Below, in pieces: positions 33,980-42,511 of a stretch of 56,908 bases of DNA (positions are counted from its first letter, which is position 1; each line of letters starts with the position of its first letter). This stretch comes from Acidobacteriota bacterium (GTDB taxonomy: Bacteria > Acidobacteriota > Terriglobia > Acidiferrales > UBA7541): contig PLUM01000100.1 of the NCBI GenBank assembly GCA_003165465.1, positions 35,437 to 92,344 of the forward strand, in the 5' to 3' direction. A program made the position numbers and the translations under genes. The notes below the pieces were generated by a model. It was not told where the DNA came from. It saw nothing but the letters and a program-made list of their open reading frames with translations, and made no database searches.

Positions 33980-35503
33980 ATGATACAGCCTGACTTCAAA
34001 TCCTTCTGCAAGCTGGCGCGGCAGGGGAATCTCGTGCCCGTGTATGACACCTTCACGGCCGACACGATCACTCCGGTTTCCGCCTACCTGCGTCTGGCGC
34101 AAAATGCGCGCTATGCCTGCCTGCTCGAAAGCGTCGAGGGCGGGGAAAAAATCGCGCGCTATACCTTTGTGGGCGCGAACCCGCAGGAAGTGTTTCGCTA
34201 CGTCAACGGCGCGTGCGTGCTGGAAAGCGACCGCCGCTCGTCCTGGGTGCAGCAAAATCCGCTCGAATACTTGCGCAATCTCGTGCAGAGGTATCGCCCG
34301 GTGCGCGTGCCGGGCTTGCCGCCGCTCGTGGCGGGCGCGATCGGCTATTTTTCCTACGACATGGTGCGGATCATCGAGAGCATTCCGGACACGACGCGCG
34401 ACGACGTGGGCATGGACGACGCCGTGATGATGTTTTTCCTCGGCCTCGTCGTGTTCGATCACGTCAGGCACAGGATGTGGATCGTGCGCAACGTGTTCAC
34501 GGACGGTGAAGGCAGCCTGCGCGCGAAATATAACGCAGCCGTGCGCGAAATCCAGGCCACGCGCCGGCGCCTGGCCGAGCCCGTTCCCGCCGAACATCCG
34601 AAACGCAGAAAGCCGCGCCCGCTCAAGGTGACGTCCAATTTCACGCGCGCGAAATTCATCGATGCGGTGAATAAGTCGAAGGAATACATTCGCGCGGGCG
34701 ATATTTTTCAAGTGGCCCTCAGCCAGCGTTTCGCGGCGAAGACCGACGCCGACCCGTTTGAGATTTACCGCTCCCTGCGTGTCGTGAACCCGTCGCCGTA
34801 CATGTATTTTCTGAAGCTGAACGATCTCTCGGTGGTTGGCAGCTCGCCCGAAATGCTCGTGAAGGTGCAAGGCCGCGAAGCGTTGTACCGGCCCATCGCC
34901 GGGACGCGCCCGCGCGGCGCCGACGAAAAAGAGGACGCCGCGCTCGAAGCCGAGCTGGCCGCCGATTCCAAGGAGCAGGCCGAGCACATCATGCTCGTCG
35001 ATCTGGGGCGCAACGATCTGGGGCGCGTCTCCGAATACGGTACGGTGCGCGTCGAGAAGCTGATGTTTGTCGAGCGCTACTCGCACGTGATGCATCTGGT
35101 TTCGAGCCTAAGCGGGCAATTGCGCGAGGATGTGGACTGCTTCGATGCGCTCGCCGCCTGTTTTCCGGGAGGCACGCTATCGGGCGCGCCAAAAGTCCGC
35201 GCCATGGAAATCATCGACGAACTCGAGCCCACGCGCCGCGGCATCTACGGCGGAGCGATCCTGTACCTCGATTTCTCCGGCAATCTCGATTCCTGCATCG
35301 CGATTCGCACCATGGTCGTGAAGAAGGGCTTGGCCTACGTGCAGGCTGGCGCGGGCCTCGTCGCGGATTCGGTCCCCGAAAAGGAATACATGGAAACCGT
35401 GAACAAAGCGCGCGCACTGATCACTGCGCTCGAGATCGCGCATCGCGGACTTGATCCCGCGCCTGGCGGCCACGCGAAGGCCTTGCGCCAGAAACCGAAA
35501 TAA
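33980..35503 (+). CDS. trpE: Anthranilate synthase component I
   Basis: A 507-residue TrpE that makes anthranilate from chorismate using ammonia from TrpG. YTFVGANPQEVFRY near the N-terminus, GDIFQVALSQRF, SPEMLV, GTRPRG, DLGRNDLGRV, SGAPKVRAMEII and GAGLVADSVPE are all typical. It lies after aroDE, so chorismate supply and use are linked in one operon; no trpG, trpD or trpC follows. ATG at 33980 after GAGGA is chosen over a long upstream frame through aroDE. The stop is followed immediately by a family A repeat. Confidence 0.95.
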   Translation: MIQPDFKSFCKLARQGNLVPVYDTFTADTITPVSAYLRLAQNARYACLLESVEGGEKIARYTFVGANPQEVFRYVNGACVLESDRRSSWVQQNPLEYLRNLVQRYRPVRVPGLPPLVAGAIGYFSYDMVRIIESIPDTTRDDVGMDDAVMMFFLGLVVFDHVRHRMWIVRNVFTDGEGSLRAKYNAAVREIQATRRRLAEPVPAEHPKRRKPRPLKVTSNFTRAKFIDAVNKSKEYIRAGDIFQVALSQRFAAKTDADPFEIYRSLRVVNPSPYMYFLKLNDLSVVGSSPEMLVKVQGREALYRPIAGTRPRGADEKEDAALEAELAADSKEQAEHIMLVDLGRNDLGRVSEYGTVRVEKLMFVERYSHVMHLVSSLSGQLREDVDCFDALAACFPGGTLSGAPKVRAMEIIDELEPTRRGIYGGAILYLDFSGNLDSCIAIRTMVVKKGLAYVQAGAGLVADSVPEKEYMETVNKARALITALEIAHRGLDPAPGGHAKALRQKPK

Positions 35504-35584
35504 GTGGCTCCGGCTTCAGAGCCTGTGTGGTTTTCGTTTGCTCCACGCAAAGTCAAAAGAACACAGGCTGAAGCCTGTGCTACT
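35503..35584 (-). repeat. Compound palindrome, family A copy 6
   Basis: Full element in reverse orientation between converging genes. Its left arm is damaged (TGGCTCCGGCTTCAGAGCC). The outer A is the last base of the trpE stop. Confidence 0.85.
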
Positions 35585-35595
35585 CACCCCAGCCG

Positions 35596-36693
35596 CTATT
35601 GCGCTTGCGGATGAATAATCAGTTTCTGCACGCGCCAGTTGGATGTTTCCGCCGCATACACCACATTTTCCGAAGCGCAGGCGAGCTGGTGAGCGCCGGA
35701 GAATTGCTTGAGCTGGCGCCCCGAGCGGCCAATCACGCCCAGCACTTTTCCGTCGAGCGACACTTTGAAAATGCGACCGGGAAATGTGGTTTCTCCCACG
35801 TAGAGCACCTGATTCGGGCCGGGCGTGATGCAGATGGAATTGGGAGCGCCGAGCACGGCGGCGAGCCGGTCACCGGTGGGTGTGTTTCCGTTGACCGCGT
35901 GTGTTCCGGGAGCGGGCGGCACGTCAATCGTGAACATGCGCAGGAATTTTCCGTCCGTATCGAACACCTGAATGCGCCGGTTGCTGCGATCGCCCACGTA
36001 GAGATTGTTGTTGCGGTCCACCACGATGGCATGGGGCAGACGAAATTCTCCCGGCCTGATGCCTTTTTCGCCCCAGGATTTCACCCAGTCGCCATTCTTG
36101 TCATACTTCGCGACGCGCGAGTTGACGTATCCATCGGTGATGTAGATATTGCCGTCCGAATCCCAGGCCACGTCGGTGGGCTGTCTAAAAAGTCCGTCCA
36201 CGGCGGGAAGCGGAGGATTGGGATGCGCCCAGGGCTTGGAATCCTCGTCCGCGCCTTCCGCGCGCCGCCCGAAAACCATGGCCACGCGGCCCGCCTGGTT
36301 GAACTTGATCACCATGTCGGAACCTTTGTCGATGGCCCAGATGTTGTCGTCCTTATCGATGCGCACGCTGTGGGCTTCGGACCACGCATAGAGACCCTTG
36401 CCGATTTCGCGCAGGAAATCGCCGTTCGCGCTGAACTCGAAAAGCTGTGCCGCCGCTGGCGCGTAGGCCGGGCCATTCGCGCTGTTGGACCGCGTGAACA
36501 CAAACACATGCCCCTTGGAATTGACGGCCACGCCGGGAACCTCGCCGAAATTCACCCCGGCCGGAAGCTTGAAGAAATCGGGAACGGAATCAAAAGCAAG
36601 TTCTGGAACATCTTGTTGCGCGAACATTTGTTCCGAGAATATGGGCGCAGCGAGCATCACGGACAATAGAACGAAACACATCTTCCACTTCAT
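35596..36693 (-). CDS. Secreted NHL-repeat beta-propeller protein
   Basis: 365 residues with a signal peptide at 1-25. The rest is six NHL-type blades (GEVPGVAVNSKGHVFVFTR, AHSVRIDKDDNIWAIDKGSD, QPTDVAWDSDGNIYITDGYVNSRVAKYD, LPHAIVVDRNNNLYVGDRSNRRIQVFD and others). This class resembles peptidylglycine alpha-amidating lyase propellers. Conserved Asp/Arg pairs in each blade may hold metal or substrate, but activity is not proven. Extracytoplasmic role unknown. Confidence 0.83.
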   Translation of the reverse strand: MKWKMCFVLLSVMLAAPIFSEQMFAQQDVPELAFDSVPDFFKLPAGVNFGEVPGVAVNSKGHVFVFTRSNSANGPAYAPAAAQLFEFSANGDFLREIGKGLYAWSEAHSVRIDKDDNIWAIDKGSDMVIKFNQAGRVAMVFGRRAEGADEDSKPWAHPNPPLPAVDGLFRQPTDVAWDSDGNIYITDGYVNSRVAKYDKNGDWVKSWGEKGIRPGEFRLPHAIVVDRNNNLYVGDRSNRRIQVFDTDGKFLRMFTIDVPPAPGTHAVNGNTPTGDRLAAVLGAPNSICITPGPNQVLYVGETTFPGRIFKVSLDGKVLGVIGRSGRQLKQFSGAHQLACASENVVYAAETSNWRVQKLIIHPQAQ

Positions 36694-36793
36694 CGATTCC
36701 TCCAGGCTGGATTGGATTGCATCATGCGCGTGGCGCGAGCCTACGACGGGAGTGCGCGAGTGTCAATCGGGTAGGAGCGCGTCAGGTCGTGAC

Positions 36794-37360
36794 TCATTTT
36801 GAAAATTCGTCCCGAGATTTTGATCTCCAGTCGGAGCGCCGGAGCCTATACAAGACGTGCCGCTGAAGGGGATGTCCAGCCGGTAGTCGTGGATGGTTAA
36901 AATCTTCGGATGGCTGATAAACCAACCCAATCTTCTCCATGACCCTTCGAGAGCTTCTGTTTGCCGGAACGGTGAATGAAACAACCTCGTCGAGATTCAG
37001 CGTTGCAAATGCATGGCGTAGTACCGCTTCGGCTCCTTCCGTCGCCAAACCTCTGTTCCAGTACTCTGCAGCCAATCGCCAGCCGATTTCTACGCACGGT
37101 GTAAACGTTGATTCGAAGGTCGGCACCGAAAGACCGATGAAGCCGATAAACTTGTGGTCATGCCGCATTACAGTTGCGTAAAGTCCAAACCCATGTGTTC
37201 TCCAGTGGGCGCGAATGCGTTCAACCCATGCGGTGCTTTCCTCCGGCGTAAGCGCTTTCGGCATGAACTCCATCACTCGGACATCCGCATTTAGCAAGGC
37301 GAATGGTTCACGGTCGGAGTCTTTCCACTCCCTCAAAACTAATCGTGAAGTCGTGATCAT
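36794..37360 (-). CDS. GNAT-family acetyltransferase (RimJ/RimL-like)
   Basis: 188 residues. TSRLVLREWKDSDREPFALLN at the start and IGWRLAAEYWNRGLATEGAEAVLRHAF in the middle (acetyl-CoA-binding loop) are typical of the RimJ/RimL group, which acetylates protein N-termini or small amines. NRSSRRVMEKIGL is the conserved end motif. Substrate unknown. Alone, with no obvious operon partner. Confidence 0.85.
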   Translation of the reverse strand: MITTSRLVLREWKDSDREPFALLNADVRVMEFMPKALTPEESTAWVERIRAHWRTHGFGLYATVMRHDHKFIGFIGLSVPTFESTFTPCVEIGWRLAAEYWNRGLATEGAEAVLRHAFATLNLDEVVSFTVPANRSSRRVMEKIGLVYQPSEDFNHPRLPAGHPLQRHVLYRLRRSDWRSKSRDEFSK

Positions 37361-37446
37361 TTTTGTAAGGTCTACTGGATCAGTTCACAAATCTCGTTTT
37401 GTAAGGTCCGCGAAAACTGAGACACTACCCGGCGTTGGGTAGTAGG
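37361..37446. other. Gap with 12-bp direct repeats, possible insertion relic
   Basis: TTTTGTAAGGTC occurs at 37361 and 37397, 36 bp apart, followed by ACTGAGACACTACC. The look is that of decayed insertion-sequence ends, but no transposase fragment is visible. Confidence 0.3.
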
Positions 37447-37857
37447 TTACGTTGCTTTCAGCTGACCGATGAGCCCATAAATATCGCCAAGCACCCACAC
37501 TTCAGCGATCCGATCTCCCCTGAATGTAAAGACAGCCGCGCCTGCGTATTGGACGAATCTCCCGGTAGGCGCGATGCCAAAGATTTCGCCACGATGGGTG
37601 CCGCGGTACGTAAGCCGTGCAAACGCTTTGTCGCCTTCGGAGATTATGTCGTCGATCTCGTTCGTGAAATCCGGAAAGGCGCGTTGGATGAAATCAACGT
37701 ATTCGCCGAATTCGGCGTGGCCGTTCTTGGATTGTCCGAGCGAGCCGCGAAACCGCAAGTCTTCGGTGAGAATATCCGGAATGACGGTCTTATCGAAGCG
37801 GTTCCACATTTCGAGATAAAAACGCTCAATCAGCAGGTGGTTTTGATTTGGGATCAT
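37447..37857 (-). CDS. SnoaL-like (ester cyclase-type) protein
   Basis: 136 residues of the NTF2-like/SnoaL fold. MWNRFDKTVIPDILTEDLRFRGSLG, FIQRAFPDFTNEIDDIISEGDKAFARLTYRGTHRGEIFGIAPTG and VWVLGDIYGLIGQL are characteristic of the ester cyclase group. Fold members range from aldol cyclases to small-molecule hydrolases, and no function can be chosen here. Confidence 0.82.
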   Translation of the reverse strand: MIPNQNHLLIERFYLEMWNRFDKTVIPDILTEDLRFRGSLGQSKNGHAEFGEYVDFIQRAFPDFTNEIDDIISEGDKAFARLTYRGTHRGEIFGIAPTGRFVQYAGAAVFTFRGDRIAEVWVLGDIYGLIGQLKAT

Positions 37858-37889
37858 CGTTCCGATTCTCTCTCGTCGAGGATTTGCGC

Positions 37890-38234
37890 CTATTTTTTCT
37901 GGGTATTGTTCAACACCGCATCCGGGATGATCAGCCGCTCGACGGGCCGGCCGCCGATCAGATGCGAGTCGACGATCTCATTGACGTCCGCGAGTGTCAC
38001 GCCGCCGTACCAGACGGCGTCGGGATACACCACCACCGTCGGGCCGACCTCGCACTGATCGAGGCATCCGGCTTTGTTCGCGCGCACTTTGCCGCTCGGA
38101 ATCCCGCGCTCGGCCAGTTTTTCCTTGAAGGCGCGATGAAGCCCGGCGTCGCCCGAAGGATTGCAACAGCCACGAGGATTGCCGTCCGGCCGCTGATTGG
38201 TGCAGATGAAAATGTGCCGCTCAAACTTTGCCAT
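37890..38234 (-). CDS. Thioredoxin-like [2Fe-2S] ferredoxin
   Basis: 114 residues with the cysteine pattern of thioredoxin-fold ferredoxins: Cys11, Cys23/Cys24, Cys57 and Cys61 in ERHIFICTN, RGCCNPSG and NKAGCLDQCEVGP. VVVYPDAVWYGGV is the usual beta-hairpin. Such proteins shuttle electrons or serve cluster assembly; partners here are unknown because no oxidoreductase is beside it. Confidence 0.88.
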   Translation of the reverse strand: MAKFERHIFICTNQRPDGNPRGCCNPSGDAGLHRAFKEKLAERGIPSGKVRANKAGCLDQCEVGPTVVVYPDAVWYGGVTLADVNEIVDSHLIGGRPVERLIIPDAVLNNTQKK

Positions 38235-38355
38235 GGGCCTCCGCCGAACAAATCAAAAATAAACAGAAGCTAGTCCGCATTTCTAACAAGGACTTCACCA
38301 TCGCTATATGGCCGATTCCGTTTCATGTGTTAAATAAGCGAAACGAACGCTTTTC

Positions 38356-38435
38356 AGTTGCACAGGCTTCAGCCTGTGTTCTTTTGACTTTGCGTGAAGC
38401 AAGCAAAAACCACACAGGCTGAAGCCTGTGCCACT
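38356..38435 (+). repeat. Compound palindrome, family A copy 7
   Basis: Full element. Its left flank GCGAAACGAACGCTTTTC is shared with copies 9 and 10, so the element extends beyond the arms. Confidence 0.9.
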
Positions 38436-38467
38436 CAAACCCTTCATCCCCATGCAAGGAATGCGGG

Positions 38468-39667
38468 CTAGACAATCCCCAACGTGCGCCCCACCTCCGC
38501 GATGATCGCCGAGGCGCGCTCCAGGTCCGCGCGCCTGTGCGCCGCCGAGACCATGGCACGCAGCCGCGCCTTGCCTTCGGGAACCGTGGGGAATCCAACC
38601 GCCGGAATATACACGCCGGCGTCGTACAGGCGTCGCGAGAATTCAAACGCCTTTGCCGCTTCACCCACGTGAATGGGAGTGATGGGCGTTTCGGTCGCGC
38701 CGATGGAAAATCCCAGTTTCTTCAGGCGGCGCTGAAATAATTTAGTATTCGCCCAGAGTTTTTTGATCAGCTTTTCTCCATCCGGCGAATCGAGCAGCGT
38801 GAACGCCGCCTGGCACGTGGCCACCACCGATGGCGGATGCCCGGTGGAGTACAGAAACGGCCGCGCGCGGCGATACAGGAAATCGATCAAATCGCGCGAG
38901 CCGCAAACGTATCCGCCCATCGCGCCAATCGCCTTGCTCAGCGTGCCTACCTGAATGTGCACGCGCCCGTGGCATCCCAGGTGATCCACCGTGCCGCGCC
39001 CGTTGCGCCCCAGCACGCCAGAAGAGTGCGCGTCGTCCACCATCATGATGCAGTTATATTTTTCGGCGAGCGTGCACAGTTCCGCAAGTGGTGCGATGTC
39101 TCCATCCATGGAAAAAACGCCATCGGTGATCAGCAGCTTGTGGCCGGGCCAGTTTTCGGTTTCCTTGCAGAGGCGTTCGCAATCGGTCACATCCCTGTGC
39201 TTGAACACTTTGATCGTCGCGCGGGACAGACGGCAGCCGTCAATGATGGACGCGTGATTCAGCTCGTCGGACAGAATGAGATCGTCCTTGCCGAGAATGG
39301 CCGCGACGGTTCCCGCGTTGGCAGTGAAGCCGGACTGAAACACCACGCACGCTTCCGTGCCCTTGAACTTTGCGATCTGCGCTTCGAGCGCCATGTGCAG
39401 GTCCATCGTCCCGGCGATGGTGCGCACGGCTCCCGCGCCAACGCCGTGCGTGCGGATCGCTTCGATGGCCGCGCGCCGCAGCGCCTTGTGCGTCGTCAGG
39501 CCAAGGTAATTATTCGAGCTGAGATTGATGACCTCCTTGCCGTCAAAGCGCGCAACGGATTCTTGCGCGCCTTCGAGAACCCGCAACCGGAAATGCAGGC
39601 CCTTGGCGTCAAGTTCCGCGAGCTGATCGCGCAGGTAGGAAAGCGGATTGGATTTTGCGGTCGCCAT
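38468..39667 (-). CDS. kbl: Glycine C-acetyltransferase (2-amino-3-ketobutyrate CoA ligase)
   Basis: A 399-residue PLP enzyme of the alpha-oxoamine synthase family. Kbl cleaves 2-amino-3-oxobutyrate to glycine and acetyl-CoA. The PLP lysine is Lys245 in GTLSKAIGAMGG, with NYLGLTTH, DELNHASIIDG and DDAHSSGVLG conserved. BioF and serine palmitoyltransferase share the fold, but the length, the HRDV stretch and neighbouring threonine metabolism favour Kbl. ATG at 39667 is chosen; an upstream ATG at 39733 adds 22 unlikely residues. It lies downstream of a threonine dehydratase on the same strand; no threonine dehydrogenase (tdh) is adjacent. Confidence 0.88.
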   Translation of the reverse strand: MATAKSNPLSYLRDQLAELDAKGLHFRLRVLEGAQESVARFDGKEVINLSSNNYLGLTTHKALRRAAIEAIRTHGVGAGAVRTIAGTMDLHMALEAQIAKFKGTEACVVFQSGFTANAGTVAAILGKDDLILSDELNHASIIDGCRLSRATIKVFKHRDVTDCERLCKETENWPGHKLLITDGVFSMDGDIAPLAELCTLAEKYNCIMMVDDAHSSGVLGRNGRGTVDHLGCHGRVHIQVGTLSKAIGAMGGYVCGSRDLIDFLYRRARPFLYSTGHPPSVVATCQAAFTLLDSPDGEKLIKKLWANTKLFQRRLKKLGFSIGATETPITPIHVGEAAKAFEFSRRLYDAGVYIPAVGFPTVPEGKARLRAMVSAAHRRADLERASAIIAEVGRTLGIV

Positions 39668-39737
39668 TGTAGAGAAAATCCCGTGTTTGGAAATTCCACG
39701 CGGGAATTCCGCGATGGCATTTCCGTTCGCCACTGCT

Positions 39738-39770
39738 GTAGGCCGCCTCTTCAGAGGCGGGAGTTTTCGT
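39738..39770 (-). repeat. Hairpin repeat, family B copy 4 (reverse)
   Basis: GTAGGCCGCCTCTTCAGAGGCGGGAGTTTTC, the hairpin part of family B in reverse orientation between ilvA and kbl. The GTTGCATC leader is absent. Confidence 0.7.
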
Positions 39771-39786
39771 CCCGCGCACGCGCAAT

Positions 39787-40995
39787 CTACTGCACGCGCT
39801 CGAACGTGTAGCCCGAAGCATCGAGCGCGGCGGTCAGGTCCGCGACGTGCTCCGGCCCGCGCGTCTCCATCGTGATGTCGATGACGGCGTCGCCCAGCAC
39901 CACTCCATAATACGCGCGGTCGTACATCGTTTCTATGATGTTGGCCTTCTGGTCGGCGATCACGCCAGCAAGCTTCTGCAGCGCGCCCGGATGATCGGGC
40001 AAATGGATGCGCAGCCGCACGAGGCGCCCGTCCTTCACGAGCCCGCGCCGGATGATCAGCGAGAGCAGCGAGACATCGATGTTTCCCGCGCTGACCAGAA
40101 CGCCGATCTTCTTGCCGTGATTCGGAGTTTTGCCGTTCAGCACGGCCGCGGTCGCCGCCGCGCCCGCGCCCTCGGCCAGCATCTTTTCTTTTTCGAGCAA
40201 TTGAAGAATCGCGCTGGCGATTTCTTCCTCATCAACGGTCACAATTTCGTCCACATACTTCTGGACCAGCGGAAACGTCAGCGTTCCCGCGCAGCGCACG
40301 GCGATTCCGTCGGCAATGGTTTTGTTCGCCGGCAGCGTGACCAGCTCATGTTTTTCGAGCGCCGCCTTCATCGACGCGAGCCGCGACGATTGCACGCCAA
40401 TCACTTTAATTTTTGAATTGGTTTCCTTCACCGCGCAAGCCACGCCGGCAATCAAGCCGCCGCCGCCGACGGGAATGACCAGCACGTCAAGGTCGCCATG
40501 CTGCTCGATCATTTCAAGGCCGAGCGTGCCCTGGCCGGCGATCACGGCCTCGTCGTCAAACGGATGAATGAACGTCAGGCCGAACTGCTTCGAGCGGCGT
40601 ATGGCTTCGTCGCACGCCTCGTCGTAATTCGCGCCGGCCAGAATCACTTCCGCGCCATAGCCGCGCGTCGCGGACACTTTTACCAGCGGCGTCGTCAGCG
40701 GCATGCAGATCTGCGCCTGGATGCCACGCTTGGTCGCGTGATACGCCACGGCCTGCGCGTGGTTTCCGGCCGATGCCGCGATCACGCCGCGCCGCCGCTC
40801 TTCGTCCGAGAGCAGCAGAATTTTGTTCAGCGCGCCGCGCTCCTTGAACGCGCCCGTCATCTGCAGATTTTCCAGCTTCAGAAATATCGAGCTTCCCGTC
40901 TGGAGGGAAAACTTTTCGGAGTGCGCAAAGGGCGTGGTCACAATCGAGCCACGAATGCGTTCCCGCGCCTCCTTGATCGAGCCTAGCGTCACCAT
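39787..40995 (-). CDS. ilvA: Threonine dehydratase with ACT domain
   Basis: 402 residues. PLP lysine Lys51 is in GAFKERGA; SAGNHAQAVAYH and PVGGGGLIAG are conserved. A C-terminal ACT domain (from about 325: VRLRIHLPDHPGALQKLAGVIADQ) binds a regulatory amino acid. This short single-ACT form deaminates threonine to 2-oxobutanoate, either for isoleucine synthesis or for catabolism. The next gene, kbl, also handles a threonine-derived intermediate. ATG at 40995 fits the family start; a longer frame from 41112 looks untranslated. Confidence 0.9.
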   Translation of the reverse strand: MVTLGSIKEARERIRGSIVTTPFAHSEKFSLQTGSSIFLKLENLQMTGAFKERGALNKILLLSDEERRRGVIAASAGNHAQAVAYHATKRGIQAQICMPLTTPLVKVSATRGYGAEVILAGANYDEACDEAIRRSKQFGLTFIHPFDDEAVIAGQGTLGLEMIEQHGDLDVLVIPVGGGGLIAGVACAVKETNSKIKVIGVQSSRLASMKAALEKHELVTLPANKTIADGIAVRCAGTLTFPLVQKYVDEIVTVDEEEIASAILQLLEKEKMLAEGAGAAATAAVLNGKTPNHGKKIGVLVSAGNIDVSLLSLIIRRGLVKDGRLVRLRIHLPDHPGALQKLAGVIADQKANIIETMYDRAYYGVVLGDAVIDITMETRGPEHVADLTAALDASGYTFERVQ

Positions 40996-41167
40996 CGGCG
41001 GAGTCCTGGAAAATTTATTCGTATAGGTCGCGTAATCGTCGTCACCCTCATAAAAGTTTCTGGTCCAGCCGCGAAGCGCTATAGCATTACACAATCCGCG
41101 GGCAGAGGCCAAATACTGATTCGATCCGCCAGTAGCGCGGGCGGGATTCCTGGTTGCCGAATTGGCA

Positions 41168-41208
41168 AAACAAAAGGGCCTCGGCCGGGTGCGCCGGACA
41201 AGGCCCTC
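41168..41208 (-). terminator. Rho-independent terminator of the STAS operon
   Basis: On the minus strand the stem GGGCCTTGTCCGG with loop CGCA and CCGGCCGAGGCCC is followed by TTTTGTTTTG. It ends transcripts from the STAS/kinase genes, or from the vanished cold-shock gene below. Confidence 0.75.
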
Positions 41209-41225
41209 GAAACACGTCTTGCAAA

Positions 41226-41270
41226 TTACGACGTGGCGGAGACATTCTCAGCCTGATAGGCCTTCGGCCC
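41226..41270 (-). pseudogene. C-terminal remnant of a cold-shock protein gene
   Basis: Fifteen codons including the stop read GPKAYQAENVSATS. This matches the C-terminal strand of CspA-type proteins, which end GPKGxQAENV. The next codon upstream is a stop and none of the RNP motifs is nearby. A proper terminator follows at once, as for real csp genes. The 5' part was probably deleted or replaced. Short match, so only moderate confidence. Confidence 0.45.
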
Positions 41271-41361
41271 TTAAAATTTCCCGATTCGGAACTGGCTCAC
41301 AGTGCAAAGCAGAGAGGTCTGGTAAAGCCTCATTCCTTGGGAGACGGCGATTCCGGAGGGG

Positions 41362-41709
41362 CTAGGATTGGAAACTTGCGACTGCCTGTGCTTCTTGCGT
41401 GTGAATGTCGAAAACCGTGTACAGCTTGGTGATCTGCAGAAGGTCGCTAACCTTTTTGTTGAGGTTCAAAAGCTTTATTTCTCCACCCTCGCTTTTGACC
41501 AAACGATAGCCGCTGACCAGTTCTCCGAGTCCGGTGCTGTCGATATAATTGATTCCCGCCAGGTTGATCACGATCTTCTTGTGGCCGCTCGCCAGATGTT
41601 TCCGAATAAGATCGCGCAGCAGGGTGCTGCCTTCGCCCAGTGTAATCCGGCCGTCCATATCAATCACCATGACGCCGCCGACTTCACGGCTGGTCGCTTT
41701 GAAACTCAT
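41362..41709 (-). CDS. STAS-domain anti-sigma factor antagonist
   Basis: 115 residues of the SpoIIAA/RsbV family. The phosphorylatable serine is Ser58 in YIDSTGLGE. The protein binds its partner kinase when unphosphorylated and releases a sigma factor. The ATG at 41709 with AAGG upstream is used; a TTG at 41715 is less likely. It lies 52 bp after the kinase-type gene. No sigma factor or PP2C phosphatase is near. Confidence 0.9.
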   Translation of the reverse strand: MSFKATSREVGGVMVIDMDGRITLGEGSTLLRDLIRKHLASGHKKIVINLAGINYIDSTGLGELVSGYRLVKSEGGEIKLLNLNKKVSDLLQITKLYTVFDIHTQEAQAVASFQS

Positions 41710-41761
41710 CTCCAACCTTTCCTGAATTTCGCCATACCGAAACGCCTACGGCTCGCGTGGA

Positions 41762-42205
41762 TCAGATTGCCGGGGAAGTGCACGCCTTGTGGCGCTTCGC
41801 CATGACGACTTCCGCGCCGCCCGCCGGACTGGCGAGGACATCGACCTCATCCATGAATGCTTTCATCAGGAGCACGCCACGGCCGGATTCACCGAGTACA
41901 TTTCCATTCTCACAAGGGTCGGGCACGTCTTCAAGGCGAAATCCCGCGCCCTGGTCCACCACATGAATCACCAGTTTGTCTTCGAAGACCTCGAAGATCA
42001 CGCGGATTTTTCTCTCGCGGCGCTGCTGGTTGCCGTATTGAAAGGCATTCATGACACCTTCGTGCACGGCGAGTCCGATTTTGTATTGATCGTCGTCGCC
42101 AAAGCCAGCCGCCGCGGCGACACGTACACCCACCTCTTCGGCAAGAGCGATGCTTTCGATCAACGTCTCCAGAACGACTTCAATCCGCTGTGGTTTTAAG
42201 GGCAT
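41762..42205 (-). CDS. Anti-sigma factor serine kinase (RsbW/SpoIIAB-like)
   Basis: 147 residues of the GHKL ATPase fold. The N-box AVHEGVMNAFQYGN (Glu49, Asn53) and the G1 box VDQGAGFRLEDVPDP are present, then GRGVLLMKAFMDEV. It would bind a sigma factor or phosphorylate the STAS protein encoded directly downstream. ATG at 42205 is preferred over an upstream start at 42265. Confidence 0.88.
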   Translation of the reverse strand: MPLKPQRIEVVLETLIESIALAEEVGVRVAAAAGFGDDDQYKIGLAVHEGVMNAFQYGNQQRRERKIRVIFEVFEDKLVIHVVDQGAGFRLEDVPDPCENGNVLGESGRGVLLMKAFMDEVDVLASPAGGAEVVMAKRHKACTSPAI

Positions 42206-42511
42206 CCGGTTATCGGAGTCCACCCGAGGGCATGTATGGGAGCACAACGCCGTCGGGTAAGTCAATCAAAGACGTGCGATTTCGGTTTGCACCAGCGCTA
42301 AGGGCGGAATTCTTTTGTGGCCGCGGGTTTCATCATCTGCGGGATTTTGTTTCCGGGCGGTCGAAGCGCCGAGGCTGAAGCCCGCCCCACTTCATTTCCA
42401 AAACAGCAACCAGTAAATCAAAATAACCGGGCACAACCTTAGACTAAGCGCATTAGGTGAAAGTTTTTCGACCGCTCGTGAATGCCGGCCCTGGCACGAT
42501 TGACCAGCCGC
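42206..42511. other. Intergenic region, leftward genes on both sides
   Basis: 306 bp. It holds a decayed family A arm (GAGGCTGAAGCCCGCCCCAC at 42371-42390). The promoter of the anti-sigma operon must lie here, but only TTGACT with no good -10 was found. No gene seen. Confidence 0.4.
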
